Shown here in pieces: positions 29,522-39,312 of a DNA stretch of 64,000 nt. A program made the translations under genes and the position numbers. The DNA is from Pseudomonas mendocina (GTDB lineage: Bacteria; Pseudomonadota; Gammaproteobacteria; Pseudomonadales; Pseudomonadaceae), in contig NZ_LR134290.1 of assembly GCF_900636545.1 (NCBI RefSeq), forward strand, positions 186,001-250,000. The letters run 5' to 3'. The notes under the pieces are model-generated. The model was not told where the DNA came from. It did not search any database and was given only the letters and a program-made list of their open reading frames with translations. The stretch's first letter is position 1. The number at the start of each line of letters is the position of its first letter.

Positions 29522-31807
29522 ATGAATGACTTGGCAAACGAATCCGTGAATCGCTCACAGAATCCCCTGGGGATCGATTTCAACACCCCCGCCCTGCAAC
29601 GCAAGCGCCGCCTGCGTGCCCTCAAGGACCGCATGGCGCGTTGGTACGTCTCCATTGGCGGGTTGGCGGTGCTCGGTGCCATCACCCTGATCTTCTTCTA
29701 CCTTGCCCACGTCGTGCTGCCCATGTTCCAAGGGGCCGAGCTGCAGGCGCGCAAGGTGCAACAACCGGCCTGGCTGGCCGAGGCGCACACGCCGCTGCTG
29801 CTGGCGGTCGAAGAGCAGAACCAGGTCGCCATGCGCCTGGACAATGCCGGAGCCATACAGTTTTTCGAACTCAAGAGCGGCGAAGCGCTGCAGCGCACGC
29901 AGCTGCCGCTGCCGGCTGGCGTCAGCGTCGCTTCCGTCGGCCAGGATCAGCCCGGTAGCCGCCGCGTGGTGCTCGGTCTGTCCAACGGCCAGGCGCTGGT
30001 GATCCAGCACAATTACAAAATCACCTACCCGGACAACGTGCGCACCATCGCGCCACAGATCGACTATCCCTACGGCGAGGCGCCAATCGAGATCGACCCG
30101 CAGGGTCGTCCGCTCGAGCATGTTGCCGTCAATCTCAACGGCGGCACGCTGATGCTGGCCGGTTCCACCGGCAACGAACTGCACCTGATCAGCCTCGGCC
30201 GTGAAGAAAACCTGTTCACCGGTGAAGTGAACGTCAGCGAAGAGCGCATCAACCTGCCGCAGATCGGCGAACCGATCAGCCAGCTGATTCTCGACCCGCG
30301 GCAGATGTGGCTGTACGTGTTCAACGGCGATTCCAGCGCCGATGTCTTCGACCTGCGCAAACGTAGCCTCAATGGTCGCTACGAACTGCTCAAGGATGCT
30401 TCCAACAGTGTGACCAGCGCCACCAGCCTGCTCGGCGGCATCTCGATCATGATCGGTGACGCCAAGGGCGGCATCCAGCAGTGGTTCATGGTCCGCGACA
30501 AGGATGGCAAGTCCACCTTCCAGTCGATCCGCAGCTTCCAGCTGGGCGACAGCGCGATCACCCAGATTCTGCCCGAGGAGCGTCGCAAGGGCTTCATGGC
30601 GCTGGATGCCGATGGCCGTCTGGGCGTCTTCCACAGCACCGCGCACCGTACTCTGCTCAAGCAGCAGGTCGCCGAAGGCAGCGCCATCGCTGCTCTGTCG
30701 CCACGCGCCACGCGTGTGCTGGTGGAGTCGGACGGCAAGCTGCAGCGTTTCGTGGTAGACAACCCGCACCCGGAAATTTCCTGGAGCTCGCTGTGGGGCA
30801 AGGTCTGGTACGAAAGCTACCCGGAGCCTGACTACGTCTGGCAATCGACCTCTGCCAACACCGACTTCGAAGCCAAGCTGAGCCTCTCGCCGCTAGCTTT
30901 CGGTACCCTCAAGGCTGCTTTCTACGCCATGCTCCTGGCCGCTCCGCTGGCCGTTGCCGCGGCGATCTACACCGCCTACTTCATGGCGCCGCGCATGCGT
31001 ACCAAGGTCAAGCCGGTGATCGAACTGATGGAGGCGCTGCCGACGGTGATCCTCGGTTTCTTCGCCGGTCTGTTCCTCGCGCCGTTCCTGGAGAACCACC
31101 TACCCGGCATCTTCAGCCTGTTGTTGCTGACGCCAGTGGGTATCCTGCTGTTCGGTTTCCTCTGGACCAAGCTACCTGACTCCGTGCGCCACCGTGTTCC
31201 CGAGGGCTGGGAAGCAGCGCTGCTGATTCCGGTGGTGATCGCCGTGGGCTGGTTCTCCATCGCCGTCAGTGGTCATCTGGAAAACTGGCTGTTCGGCGGC
31301 AACATGCGCCTGTGGCTGTCCAACGACCTGGGCATTCCCTTCGACCAGCGCAACGCGCTGGTGGTGGGCCTGGCGATGGGCTTCGCGGTAATCCCTAACA
31401 TCTATTCGATTGCCGAAGATGCCGTGTTCAGCGTCCCCAAGAGCCTGACCTTCGGCTCCCTGGCCCTCGGTGCCACGCCCTGGCAGACCCTGACCCGCGT
31501 GGTGATCCTCACTGCCAGCCCGGGCATCTTCTCGGCGCTGATGATCGGCATGGGCCGCGCCGTCGGCGAGACCATGATCGTGCTGATGGCCACTGGCAAC
31601 ACGCCGATCATGGACGTCAACATCTTCGAAGGCATGCGCACCCTGGCGGCCAACGTCGCCGTGGAAATGCCCGAGTCGGAAGTTGGCGGTACCCACTACC
31701 GCGTGCTCTTCCTGGCGGCTTTGGTGTTGCTGATGTTCACCTTCGTGATGAACACCCTGGCCGAGCTGATCCGTCAGCGCCTGCGCACCAAGTATTCGAG
31801 CCTATAA
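29522..31807 (+). CDS. pstC: Phosphate ABC transporter permease PstC (long form)
   Basis: 761 residues, over twice the E. coli protein. One N-terminal membrane helix (about 42-64) is followed by a large extracytoplasmic region (about 70-450) with beta-propeller-like repeats (LAVEEQNQVAMRLDNAG, LGLSNGQALVIQHN), then the permease core (about 460-760) with six helices and the ABC-binding EAA loop (LTFGSLALGATPWQTLTRVVI). Long PstC proteins are usual in Pseudomonas. It forms the channel with PstA. Confidence 0.93.
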   Translation: MNDLANESVNRSQNPLGIDFNTPALQRKRRLRALKDRMARWYVSIGGLAVLGAITLIFFYLAHVVLPMFQGAELQARKVQQPAWLAEAHTPLLLAVEEQNQVAMRLDNAGAIQFFELKSGEALQRTQLPLPAGVSVASVGQDQPGSRRVVLGLSNGQALVIQHNYKITYPDNVRTIAPQIDYPYGEAPIEIDPQGRPLEHVAVNLNGGTLMLAGSTGNELHLISLGREENLFTGEVNVSEERINLPQIGEPISQLILDPRQMWLYVFNGDSSADVFDLRKRSLNGRYELLKDASNSVTSATSLLGGISIMIGDAKGGIQQWFMVRDKDGKSTFQSIRSFQLGDSAITQILPEERRKGFMALDADGRLGVFHSTAHRTLLKQQVAEGSAIAALSPRATRVLVESDGKLQRFVVDNPHPEISWSSLWGKVWYESYPEPDYVWQSTSANTDFEAKLSLSPLAFGTLKAAFYAMLLAAPLAVAAAIYTAYFMAPRMRTKVKPVIELMEALPTVILGFFAGLFLAPFLENHLPGIFSLLLLTPVGILLFGFLWTKLPDSVRHRVPEGWEAALLIPVVIAVGWFSIAVSGHLENWLFGGNMRLWLSNDLGIPFDQRNALVVGLAMGFAVIPNIYSIAEDAVFSVPKSLTFGSLALGATPWQTLTRVVILTASPGIFSALMIGMGRAVGETMIVLMATGNTPIMDVNIFEGMRTLAANVAVEMPESEVGGTHYRVLFLAALVLLMFTFVMNTLAELIRQRLRTKYSSL

Positions 31808-31837
31808 AACATGCCTGCGCAGCAGGCCAACTGATGA

Positions 31838-31943
31838 CCCTCTCCCATTCTTGGGAGAGGGTGCCCCGAAGGGGCGGGAGAGGGTCGTGCAGGCGCGTGC
31901 CCAAGCCCTCTCCCCGGCCCCTCTCCCGCAAGCGGGAGAGGGG
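31838..31943. repeat. Pair of CCCTCTCCC hairpins between pstC and pstA
   Basis: Two hairpins of related sequence: CCCTCTCCCA/TGGGAGAGGG at 31838-31861 and CCCCTCTCCCGC/GCGGGAGAGGGG at 31918-31943, with further GGGAGAGGG pieces between. These are dispersed-repeat hairpins inside the pst operon that could affect mRNA stability. Similar pieces occur near 5830 and 53930. Confidence 0.65.
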
Positions 31944-31977
31944 AGGTAAAGAACGATTTCATTCAAGGTGTGATGCC

Positions 31978-33648
31978 GTGAAACAGAACAACCTGAAATC
32001 CTGGTACAAGAGCGGCGCTCCGGGCGTGTGGATGAGCGGTGGCGCAGTCGCCATCGCCATCATCATGACCCTCGGGCTGCTGGCGGTAATCGCCACCCGT
32101 GGTCTCGGCCATTTCTGGCCGGCGGATATCCTCGAAGCCGACTACCAGGTGCCTGGTCAGGAAGCGCGAGTGATGCTGGGTGAGGTGGTGCAGGTCGAGG
32201 AAGTGCCACGCGCGCGCCTCGCCGCAGCCGGCCTGCCGGTCGCCGCGGAAGGCGGCGAATTCATGACCCGCGAGCTGATGAAAGTGGGTAACCGCGAACT
32301 GTTCGGCGCTGATTTCACCTGGGTGGTCGGCGAGTGGCTGAGCAACCCGCGCAAGCCGGCCGACATCACCGTGCTGGAGCGCCGCGAGTGGGGCAACTTC
32401 TACGGCAATCTGGTCAACGTCAAGGAAAGCGGGCAGGTCGTGGCCGAAGGTGCAGCCGCCTGGTCGGCCTTGCAGGAGCGCCTGGATCGCGTCGATGACC
32501 TGCATGCGCAACTGGTGCGCCTGGAGAAGCGTGACATCGGCCGCATCAACCACGGTCTGGAGCGCATTCGCCTGGAAGGCCGCAAACTGCAATTGCAGGA
32601 CAAGCTCGACGCTGCCGCGCAAGCGGACATGGACGCCCGCCGCGATGCCCTGAACGCCGAGTACAAGGTGCTCGAAGAGCGCATGGTGGCGCTGACTCAG
32701 CAGATCAACCGCGACAGCGTGACCCTGAGTGCCAGCGATGGCCGACAGACCGAGATCGCTCTCGGCAAGATCGTTCGAGCCTTCCGCCCGAACGCCATGG
32801 GCACGGTCGACAAGCTCGGCTTCTACGCCATGAAACTGTGGGAATTCGTCAGTGACGAACCGCGTGAGGCCAACACCGAAGGCGGCATCTTCCCGGCCAT
32901 CTTCGGCACCGTACTGATGGTCATGCTGATGGCGGTGATCGTCACCCCGTTCGGCGTGATCGCCGCAGTGTACCTGCGTGAATACGCGCATCAGGGTGCA
33001 CTGACCCGGGTGATCCGCATCGCGGTGAACAACCTGGCCGGCGTGCCTTCGATCGTCTACGGCGTGTTCGGTCTGGGCTTCTTCGTCTACGTGCTGGGCG
33101 GCTCGATCGACCAGCTGTTCTTCCCCGAGTCCGCACCGGCGCCGACCTTCGGTACACCGGGCCTGATGTGGGCCTCGCTGACCCTGGCGATCCTGACGCT
33201 GCCGGTGGTCATCGTTGCCACCGAGGAAGGCCTGGCGCGGATTCCGCGTGCCGTACGTGAAGGCTCGCTGGCGCTTGGCGCGACCAAGGCCGAGACGTTG
33301 TGGAAGGTGGTCATCCCGATGGCCAGCCCGGCGATGATGACCGGCCTGATCCTGGCCGTGGCACGCGCCGCCGGCGAGGTGGCGCCGCTGATGCTGGTGG
33401 GTGTGGTGAAGCTGGCGCCGACCCTGCCGCTCAATGGCAACTACCCGTACCTGCATCTCGATCAGAAGATCATGCACCTGGGCTTCCACATCTACGACGT
33501 CGGCTTCCAGAGCCCCAACGTCGAGGCTGCGCGCCCGCTGGTTTACGCCACGGCGCTGCTGCTGGTGATCGTCATCGCCCTGCTCAACCTGACCGCGGTC
33601 TATATCCGTAACCACCTGCGCGAGAAGTACAAGGCGCTGGATCACTAA
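31978..33648 (+). CDS. pstA: Phosphate ABC transporter permease PstA (long form)
   Basis: 556 residues from a GTG start at 31978 (MKQNNLKSWYKSGAPG), with AAGGTG 7 bp upstream; the frame's earlier ATG lies in the repeat hairpins and is unlikely. One N-terminal helix (about 20-43), then an inserted region to about 300 that contains a coiled coil (about 155-245), then the permease core with EAA loop (REGSLALGATKAETLWKVVIPMA). It pairs with PstC in the inner membrane. Confidence 0.92.
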   Translation: MKQNNLKSWYKSGAPGVWMSGGAVAIAIIMTLGLLAVIATRGLGHFWPADILEADYQVPGQEARVMLGEVVQVEEVPRARLAAAGLPVAAEGGEFMTRELMKVGNRELFGADFTWVVGEWLSNPRKPADITVLERREWGNFYGNLVNVKESGQVVAEGAAAWSALQERLDRVDDLHAQLVRLEKRDIGRINHGLERIRLEGRKLQLQDKLDAAAQADMDARRDALNAEYKVLEERMVALTQQINRDSVTLSASDGRQTEIALGKIVRAFRPNAMGTVDKLGFYAMKLWEFVSDEPREANTEGGIFPAIFGTVLMVMLMAVIVTPFGVIAAVYLREYAHQGALTRVIRIAVNNLAGVPSIVYGVFGLGFFVYVLGGSIDQLFFPESAPAPTFGTPGLMWASLTLAILTLPVVIVATEEGLARIPRAVREGSLALGATKAETLWKVVIPMASPAMMTGLILAVARAAGEVAPLMLVGVVKLAPTLPLNGNYPYLHLDQKIMHLGFHIYDVGFQSPNVEAARPLVYATALLLVIVIALLNLTAVYIRNHLREKYKALDH

Positions 33649-33714
33649 CGCAGCTACGAGTCGCGCACCGCCGGTGCGCAGCTTGCAGCTTGTAGCTACG
33701 AACGGAGTGAGTTT

Positions 33715-34548
33715 ATGCAACACGAAACCCATACCCACGGTATCGACCTGGCCGCACTCGGCCGCGACAAGCAGAGCTTGAGCCTGGCCAACGAGACCAC
33801 GGCCATCGCCGTACCGGGCCTGAACCTGTACTACGGCCAGAAGCAGGCCCTGTTCGACGTCAAGATGGATATCCCCAAGCAGCGTGTGACCGCCTTCATC
33901 GGCCCGTCCGGCTGCGGCAAGTCGACCCTGCTGCGTACCTTCAACCGCATGAACGACCTGGTCGACGGTTGCCGTGTGGAAGGCGAGATCAACATCGACG
34001 GCCGCAACATCTACCGCAAGGGTGAGGACGTCGCCGAGCTGCGCCGCCGCGTCGGTATGGTGTTCCAGAAGCCCAACCCCTTCCCCAAGAGCATCTACGA
34101 GAACGTGGTGTACGGCCTGCGCATCCAGGGCATCAACAGCAAGCGCGTGCTCGACGAGGCCGTGGAGTGGGCGCTGAAGAGCGCGGCGCTGTGGGACGAG
34201 GTCAAGGACCGTTTGCACGATTCGGCGCTGGGCCTGTCCGGCGGTCAGCAGCAGCGTCTGGTGATTGCCCGTACCGTTGCGGTGCAGCCGGAAGTGCTGC
34301 TGCTCGACGAACCCTGCTCGGCCCTCGACCCGATCTCCACGCTGAAGGTCGAAGAGCTGATCTACGAGCTCAAGAGCAAGTACACCATCGTCATTGTGAC
34401 CCACAACATGCAGCAGGCGGCGCGCGTCTCCGACTACACCGCGTTCATGTACATGGGCAAGCTGATCGAGTTCGGCGACACCGACACCCTGTTCACCAAC
34501 CCGGCCAAGAAGCAGACAGAAGACTACATCACCGGTCGCTATGGCTGA
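33715..34548 (+). CDS. pstB: Phosphate ABC transporter ATP-binding protein PstB
   Basis: 277 residues with Walker [14 protein letters not shown]-loop [16 protein letters not shown] signature LSGGQQQRL, Walker [14 protein letters not shown] and the H-loop VTHNMQQA. It energises PstCA. An N-terminal extension of about 30 residues with HETHTHG precedes the ABC domain, as in other pseudomonads. The 174 bp between it and phoU show no further gene. Confidence 0.96.
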   Translation: MQHETHTHGIDLAALGRDKQSLSLANETTAIAVPGLNLYYGQKQALFDVKMDIPKQRVTAFIGPSGCGKSTLLRTFNRMNDLVDGCRVEGEINIDGRNIYRKGEDVAELRRRVGMVFQKPNPFPKSIYENVVYGLRIQGINSKRVLDEAVEWALKSAALWDEVKDRLHDSALGLSGGQQQRLVIARTVAVQPEVLLLDEPCSALDPISTLKVEELIYELKSKYTIVIVTHNMQQAARVSDYTAFMYMGKLIEFGDTDTLFTNPAKKQTEDYITGRYG

Positions 34549-34721
34549 TGGCCATGTCAGAGGTCGCTGGACTGCGTCGGCGGAACTTGCCGTACTACCT
34601 GTACTGTCTGCGTTCCGCCTCCTTGCCCAGCACCCTCTGCCAAAGCCCATCCCTTAACAACCAGTAGGGTGCGCGGCGCGCACCATGGCCATCCAAGCCG
34701 GCAGCTTTCGCGGAGCGAAAC

Positions 34722-35450
34722 ATGATAAACAAAGACAACCTTACCCAGCACATCTCCCAGCAATTCAACGCCGAGCTGGAAGAGGTGCGCAGCCACCTGC
34801 TGGCCATGGGCGGCCTGGTGGAAAAGCAGGTCAACGATGCCGTCACCGCGCTGATCGAGGCCGATTCCGGCCTGGCCCAGCAGGTGCGCGAGATCGACGA
34901 CCAGATCAACCAGATGGAGCGCAACATCGACGAGGAATGCGTACGCATCCTCGCCCGTCGCCAGCCGGCTGCCTCCGACCTGCGTCTGATCATCAGCATC
35001 TCCAAATCGGTGATCGACCTCGAGCGCATCGGCGACGAGTCGACAAAAATCGCCAAGCGCGCCATCCAGCTGTGCGAAGAGGGCGAGTCGCCGCGTGGTT
35101 ACGTCGAGGTTCGTCATATCGGTGATCAGGTGCGCAAGATGGTGCAGGAGGCACTGGACGCCTTCGCTCGCTTCGATGCCGACCTGGCCCTGTCGGTGGC
35201 GCAGTACGACAAGACCGTCGACCGCGAGTACAAGACCGCGTTGCGTGAACTGGTGACTTTCATGATGGAAGATCCGCGTTCGATCTCCCGCGTGCTCAAC
35301 GTGATCTGGGCGCTTCGCTCGCTGGAGCGCATCGGCGATCATGCGCGCAACATCGCCGAACTGGTGATCTACCTGGTGCGTGGCACCGATGTGCGCCACA
35401 TCGGCCTGACTCGCATGCGTGAAGAGGTCGAGGGCAAGTCCAAGGACTGA
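34722..35450 (+). CDS. phoU: Phosphate signalling regulator PhoU
   Basis: 242 residues in two three-helix PhoU repeats (about 10-115 and 120-225), each with the metal-binding E/D-rich motif: DDQINQMERNIDEECVRIL and LERIGDHARNIAELVIYLV. PhoU is the negative element linking Pst transport to PhoR. Start ATG at 34722 follows GGAGCG. A terminator ends the operon at 35467-35490. phoB and phoR are not in the window. Confidence 0.95.
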   Translation: MINKDNLTQHISQQFNAELEEVRSHLLAMGGLVEKQVNDAVTALIEADSGLAQQVREIDDQINQMERNIDEECVRILARRQPAASDLRLIISISKSVIDLERIGDESTKIAKRAIQLCEEGESPRGYVEVRHIGDQVRKMVQEALDAFARFDADLALSVAQYDKTVDREYKTALRELVTFMMEDPRSISRVLNVIWALRSLERIGDHARNIAELVIYLVRGTDVRHIGLTRMREEVEGKSKD

Positions 35451-35466
35451 TGCCTGCTTGATGCCG

Positions 35467-35494
35467 ACGGCCCGGGCTTTCCCGGGCCGTTTTG
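35467..35494 (+). terminator. Rho-independent terminator after phoU
   Basis: ACGGCCCGGG, loop CTTT, CCCGGGCCGT followed by TTT. Confidence 0.9.
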
Positions 35495-35586
35495 TTTGCG
35501 CGATTTGTTGTGTGTCCGGCGTTTTTCCGTTGGCCTTAGGCCACTGGCCATGACTATGCTTACTGCCATTCGTACAGGAGTGGCCG

Positions 35587-36504
35587 ATGAGCAAAGTCAG
35601 TGTGCTGGTGGTGGATGACGCGACCTTTATCCGTGATCTGGTCAAGAAAGGGCTGCGCGATAATTTCCCCGGCGTACAGATCGAGGAAGCGATCAACGGC
35701 CGCAAGGCCCAGCAGATGTTGAGCCGTCAGGTCGTCGACCTGATCCTCTGTGACTGGGAAATGCCGGAGATGTCCGGCCTCGAGCTGCTGACCTGGTGCC
35801 GCGAGCAGGACAACCTGAAAACCACGCCCTTCATCATGGTCACCAGCCGCGGTGACAAGGAGAACGTGGTGCAGGCGATCCAGGCGGGTGTCTCCGACTA
35901 CATCGGCAAGCCCTTCTCCAACGAGCAACTGGTGACCAAGGTGAAGAAGGCGCTGAGCCGCGCCGGCAAGCTGCAGGCCCTGGCCGCCAGCGCCCCGCCT
36001 AAGATGCTCAGCACCGGCGGCTTTGCCAACGATTCGCTGGCCGCGCTCACCGGTGGCAAGGCCGAAGTGGTCAAACCCAGCGCTCCCGCGCCGTCAGCCG
36101 CCGCTCCTGCTGCTGCCAGCACCGCGCCTGCCACGGCGGCACCCGCTGCCGCCAGCAAGCCGCCGGCCGGTCGTGGTCAGGGCCAGTTGCGTCTACCGAA
36201 CGGCAGCATGGCTTGTGTGATCAAGGCACTGAGCCTCAAGGAGGCGCTTTTGGTGGTCAAGCGTACCGAGCAGTTGCCGCAGGTGCTGGAGAGCGCGGTG
36301 CTCGACCTGGAGCAGGGCGAGGCAGCGGAAACTGCACGCCTCAACGGCTACCTGCACGCTGTAGCGGCATTCGAGCCCAAACCCGATAGCGAATGGCTGC
36401 AGCTGACGTTCCGTTTCGTCGACCGCGACCCGCAGAAGCTCGACTACCTGTCACGGCTGATCGCCCGCGGCACTGCGCAAAAGCATTTCAGCCCAGGCGC
36501 CTGA
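35587..36504 (+). CDS. Response regulator with a PilZ-like C-terminal domain
   Basis: 305 residues. Receiver domain 5-125 (VVDDATFIRDLVKKGL, aspartate in LILCDWEMPEMSG, KPFSNEQ), an Ala/Pro-rich linker (about 150-195) and a C-terminal beta-rich domain (about 200-300: LRLPNGSMACVIKALSLKEALLVV ... LQLTFRFVDRDPQKLDYLSRLIARG). The last segment looks like the end of a PilZ fold, but the c-di-GMP-binding RxxxR and (D/N)xSxxG motifs are absent. It corresponds in position to P. aeruginosa PA5364, next to phoU. Output unknown. Confidence 0.85.
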   Translation: MSKVSVLVVDDATFIRDLVKKGLRDNFPGVQIEEAINGRKAQQMLSRQVVDLILCDWEMPEMSGLELLTWCREQDNLKTTPFIMVTSRGDKENVVQAIQAGVSDYIGKPFSNEQLVTKVKKALSRAGKLQALAASAPPKMLSTGGFANDSLAALTGGKAEVVKPSAPAPSAAAPAAASTAPATAAPAAASKPPAGRGQGQLRLPNGSMACVIKALSLKEALLVVKRTEQLPQVLESAVLDLEQGEAAETARLNGYLHAVAAFEPKPDSEWLQLTFRFVDRDPQKLDYLSRLIARGTAQKHFSPGA

Positions 36505-36661
36505 TGGCGCCATCCGCTCTGCGAATCAGTGGAAACCTGCCCTGTGCCGACCGGCGGCGGTGAGCCGGTTCACAGCCTGACGGCCGGTACCTCGCATGTG
36601 CCGTGCCGCGCTGCTAGTCTTCCTAACCCGGATATCAAAAAGCCATAAGATCCGAGTCGTT

Positions 36662-37558
36662 ATGCTAGGGCGTCTGATCATTTTCTGCAGTCTGCTGGTC
36701 TTTTGCGGCCAGGCCGCTGCGCTGACCATCTACAAGTACGTCGACAAGAACGGCGTGGTGACCTATAGCGACCAGGCCGCGCCTGGCGCGCAGGTGTTCG
36801 TGTTCAACGATCGCATGGTCGAGCGCCTGGACAACCAGGTGAAGCTGGAGACCAAGAAGCACGAAGCCGGTGAAACCCTGCTGATTCGCAACGACCTCTA
36901 TGCCCCGGTGGAAATCGAGCTGAAGCTGGAGCAGGTTCAGAACGCCGTCGGCGCGCCGGACAAGCCGATTCGTTGGGTACTGCCGCCACGCAGCAACATC
37001 CGCCTGGCTACGCTCACCGCACAGGATGCATCGAAACCGCTGCGCTACAAACCGAAGCTGCGTTATGCCCTCGGCGATCCACGCCTGCAGCCGAGCATCC
37101 ATCGTTACCCGCTGCCCTGGCGCGGCGGCCCTTTCCGTCAGACCCAGGGCGCCAATGGCACCTATAGCCACTTCACAGCCAAGGGCCGTTACGCGGTGGA
37201 TATCGCCATGCCCGAGGGCACGCCCATCGTCGCTGCGCGCAGCGGCGTGGTAGTGAAGACCGAGAACCAGCAGAGCGGCCGAGGCAACAACCCTGCCGGC
37301 AACTTCGTGCGCATCCTTCACGACGACGGCACCATGGGAGTCTACCTGCACCTGATGAAGGGATCGGTCAGCGTGCGCGAGGGCCAGCGCGTGGAAACCG
37401 GCAGCCTGCTGGCGCGCTCGGGCAACACCGGCAACAGTACCGGCCCGCACCTGCACTTCGTCGTGCAGCGCAATGTGGGGCTGGCGGTCGAGTCCATCCC
37501 CTTCAACTTCCGTCAGCCGGTCAACAGCCTGCCCAACTTCGCGGTCGGCGGCGAGTAA
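36662..37558 (+). CDS. M23 family metallopeptidase with DUF4124 domain
   Basis: 298 residues from the ATG at 36662 (MLGRLIIFCSLLVFCG), signal peptide cleaved near residue 20. DUF4124 at the N-terminus (TIYKYVDKNGVVTYSDQAAPG), then a LytM/M23 peptidase domain (about 165-290) with zinc ligands in HFTAKGRYAVDIAMPEG and in GPHLHFVVQ. All M23 catalytic residues appear present, so it is probably an active peptidoglycan endopeptidase. Position corresponds to PA5363. Confidence 0.88.
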   Translation: MLGRLIIFCSLLVFCGQAAALTIYKYVDKNGVVTYSDQAAPGAQVFVFNDRMVERLDNQVKLETKKHEAGETLLIRNDLYAPVEIELKLEQVQNAVGAPDKPIRWVLPPRSNIRLATLTAQDASKPLRYKPKLRYALGDPRLQPSIHRYPLPWRGGPFRQTQGANGTYSHFTAKGRYAVDIAMPEGTPIVAARSGVVVKTENQQSGRGNNPAGNFVRILHDDGTMGVYLHLMKGSVSVREGQRVETGSLLARSGNTGNSTGPHLHFVVQRNVGLAVESIPFNFRQPVNSLPNFAVGGE

Positions 37559-37644
37559 GCGGCAGGTGTTGGAAGGTTTTAGCTGCGCTTGCCCAGGTCG
37601 CGGGCTGAAGCCCCTCCCACGGTTCGATGCGCTCTTCCCTGCCT

Positions 37645-37716
37645 GTAGGAGCGGATTTATCCGCGATCAGGGTTTGCAGTGTTGTCCGCCGTATCGCGGC
37701 TGAAGCCGCTCCTACA
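37645..37716. repeat. REP-type inverted pair
   Basis: GTAGGAGCGGATTTATCCGC and the facing GCGGCTGAAGCCGCTCCTAC, a typical Pseudomonas REP doublet. A related half (GGGCTGAAGCCCCTCCCAC) lies at 37602-37620. The rest of the 450-bp gap before fliD holds no gene. Confidence 0.8.
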
Positions 37717-37972
37717 GATCGCGGTTGCAGCTCCTTCCTCAATGCCTTCCCGCGCCTCGCGGCATCTCTCTGCTCAGGCCATTACTGCACTGATTTCCCC
37801 GCATTTCACTTAAGCCAGGGCGCCGCTGTGTCGTCTGTGTAAGAAGCACGTCCGCCTTCTGCGCGACGCGGGCGGAAGTCGGCCTTCCGCCTGTCGTTAG
37901 CCACCCGGCGAGCGGAAAGGATCTTTCACCTGGCGGAACGCCTAAACCCTTCTATATCAAGGGTTTCAGCTG

Positions 37973-37989
37973 TTGGCACCGCTATTGCT
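37973..37989 (+). promoter_or_regulatory. Sigma-54 promoter of the fliD flagellar operon
   Basis: TTGGCACCGCTATTGCT matches the consensus TTGGCAC-N5-TTGCW exactly. Predicted start about 38000, 17 nt ahead of fliD. This indicates control by a FleQ/LafK-type activator that is not in the window. Confidence 0.9.
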
Positions 37990-38016
37990 ATCTCACAGGA
38001 AAACGGGTGTCCGACT

Positions 38017-39312
38017 ATGGCTATCGATTCAGATTACGTTCAAAGCATGGCGACCCAGCTGGCCCAGTATGAAGTTCAGGGCCAACTGGCCAAGGCCAAC
38101 CGTAACCAGGCGGCATACAAGGCGCAGCTATCTGCCTTGACCGCCCTGGATACAGCGCTGAAGACTTTCAAGAGTGCTGCCAGCGGTCTCAAGCTGGCCG
38201 GCAGCAGCATGTTGGTCAACAGCGCCAGTTTCAGCCAGGAGAGCTATGCCACCGCTACGGTGAGCAGCAAGGCGGTGGCCGGCAGTTACGATTTCTTCGT
38301 CCAGCAACTGGCCAGTAAAAGCCAGGTTGCCCTGCAAGGTCTGCAGGACGGTAATCTCGGTAGCGGTAGCCTGACCATTGGCCTGGGCAGTGGCTCGTTC
38401 AACATTGATCTCAGCTCCGTTGCGACGCTCGACGAACTGGCCAAGGCCATCAACAGCGCCGCCGACAACGAGGGGGTGAAGGCGACGCTGGTGCGCAGCA
38501 ATGGCCAGGTCAACCTGGTGCTCACCAGCGAGAAGACCGGCGCCGACCAGGCCATCAGCCTGAATGCCAGCGGCAACACCGCTTTCGAGGGCGCGGTGAG
38601 TGGGCGTCAGGAGCTGTCCGTGGCCAAGGACGCCATCGTCCGCCTTGGCGGCGAGGGCGGCATCGAGCTGACCAGCACCAGCAACACTTTCGATAACGTC
38701 ATCGATGGTGTCAGCCTGACCTTCAACAAGGCGCACAAGAGCGGCGATACACCGCTGACCATGGAAGTCGGCCAGGATCAGAAGGCCACCAAGGAGAAGG
38801 CGCAGACCTTCGTCACCGCCTTCAACGCGTTGATGACCAGTTTCGACTCGCTCACTGCCAGCGGTGGCGAGAGCGGCGGTCGCGGTGCCTTGGCCGGTGA
38901 TGCCAGCGTGCGAGCCATCGAGGGCATGCTCAACCAGTTGGTGCGTACATCCTTTGGCGGTGCGAGCCTCACCGAGTTTGGCATCACCGCTGATCGCAAC
39001 GGCAAGCTGACCATCGACAACGCTCGCTTTGAAAAGGCAGTGGCAGCTAACCCGGAAGGCTTCGAAAAGCTCTTCACCGACAAGGGCAACCTGCTCGATA
39101 CCCTGGACAAGAACCTGGCGGCCTACACCAGCAGCGCCGGCGGCCTGCTGACCAACCGCAAGGACACCCTCAATACCCAGCTGCGCCGTGTCGATCAACA
39201 GCTCGACACTATCCAGAAGCAGTATGACTCCTACTACGCCCGCTATCTCCGCCAGTACACCGGTCTCATGCAGACCATGGCGGCGATGGAGCAGACCTAC
39301 GGAATGTTCTGA
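38017..39312 (+). CDS. fliD: Flagellar filament cap protein FliD (LafB-like)
   Basis: 431 residues. FliD_N coiled region (1-100) and FliD_C (about 215-425), with the conserved ending YARYLRQYTGLMQTMAAMEQTYGMF. It caps the growing filament and assists flagellin folding. It is first of an eight-gene flagellar operon with the order of the lateral (laf) systems of Aeromonas, Vibrio and E. coli Flag-2. The next gene starts at its stop codon (TGATG). Confidence 0.92.
   Translation: MAIDSDYVQSMATQLAQYEVQGQLAKANRNQAAYKAQLSALTALDTALKTFKSAASGLKLAGSSMLVNSASFSQESYATATVSSKAVAGSYDFFVQQLASKSQVALQGLQDGNLGSGSLTIGLGSGSFNIDLSSVATLDELAKAINSAADNEGVKATLVRSNGQVNLVLTSEKTGADQAISLNASGNTAFEGAVSGRQELSVAKDAIVRLGGEGGIELTSTSNTFDNVIDGVSLTFNKAHKSGDTPLTMEVGQDQKATKEKAQTFVTAFNALMTSFDSLTASGGESGGRGALAGDASVRAIEGMLNQLVRTSFGGASLTEFGITADRNGKLTIDNARFEKAVAANPEGFEKLFTDKGNLLDTLDKNLAAYTSSAGGLLTNRKDTLNTQLRRVDQQLDTIQKQYDSYYARYLRQYTGLMQTMAAMEQTYGMF

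Noticed and set aside
31963..34650. 895-residue antisense ORF spanning pstA and pstB
   Set aside because: Runs across two well-defined genes and their spacer on the other strand; low-complexity His/Gln/Arg-rich translation.
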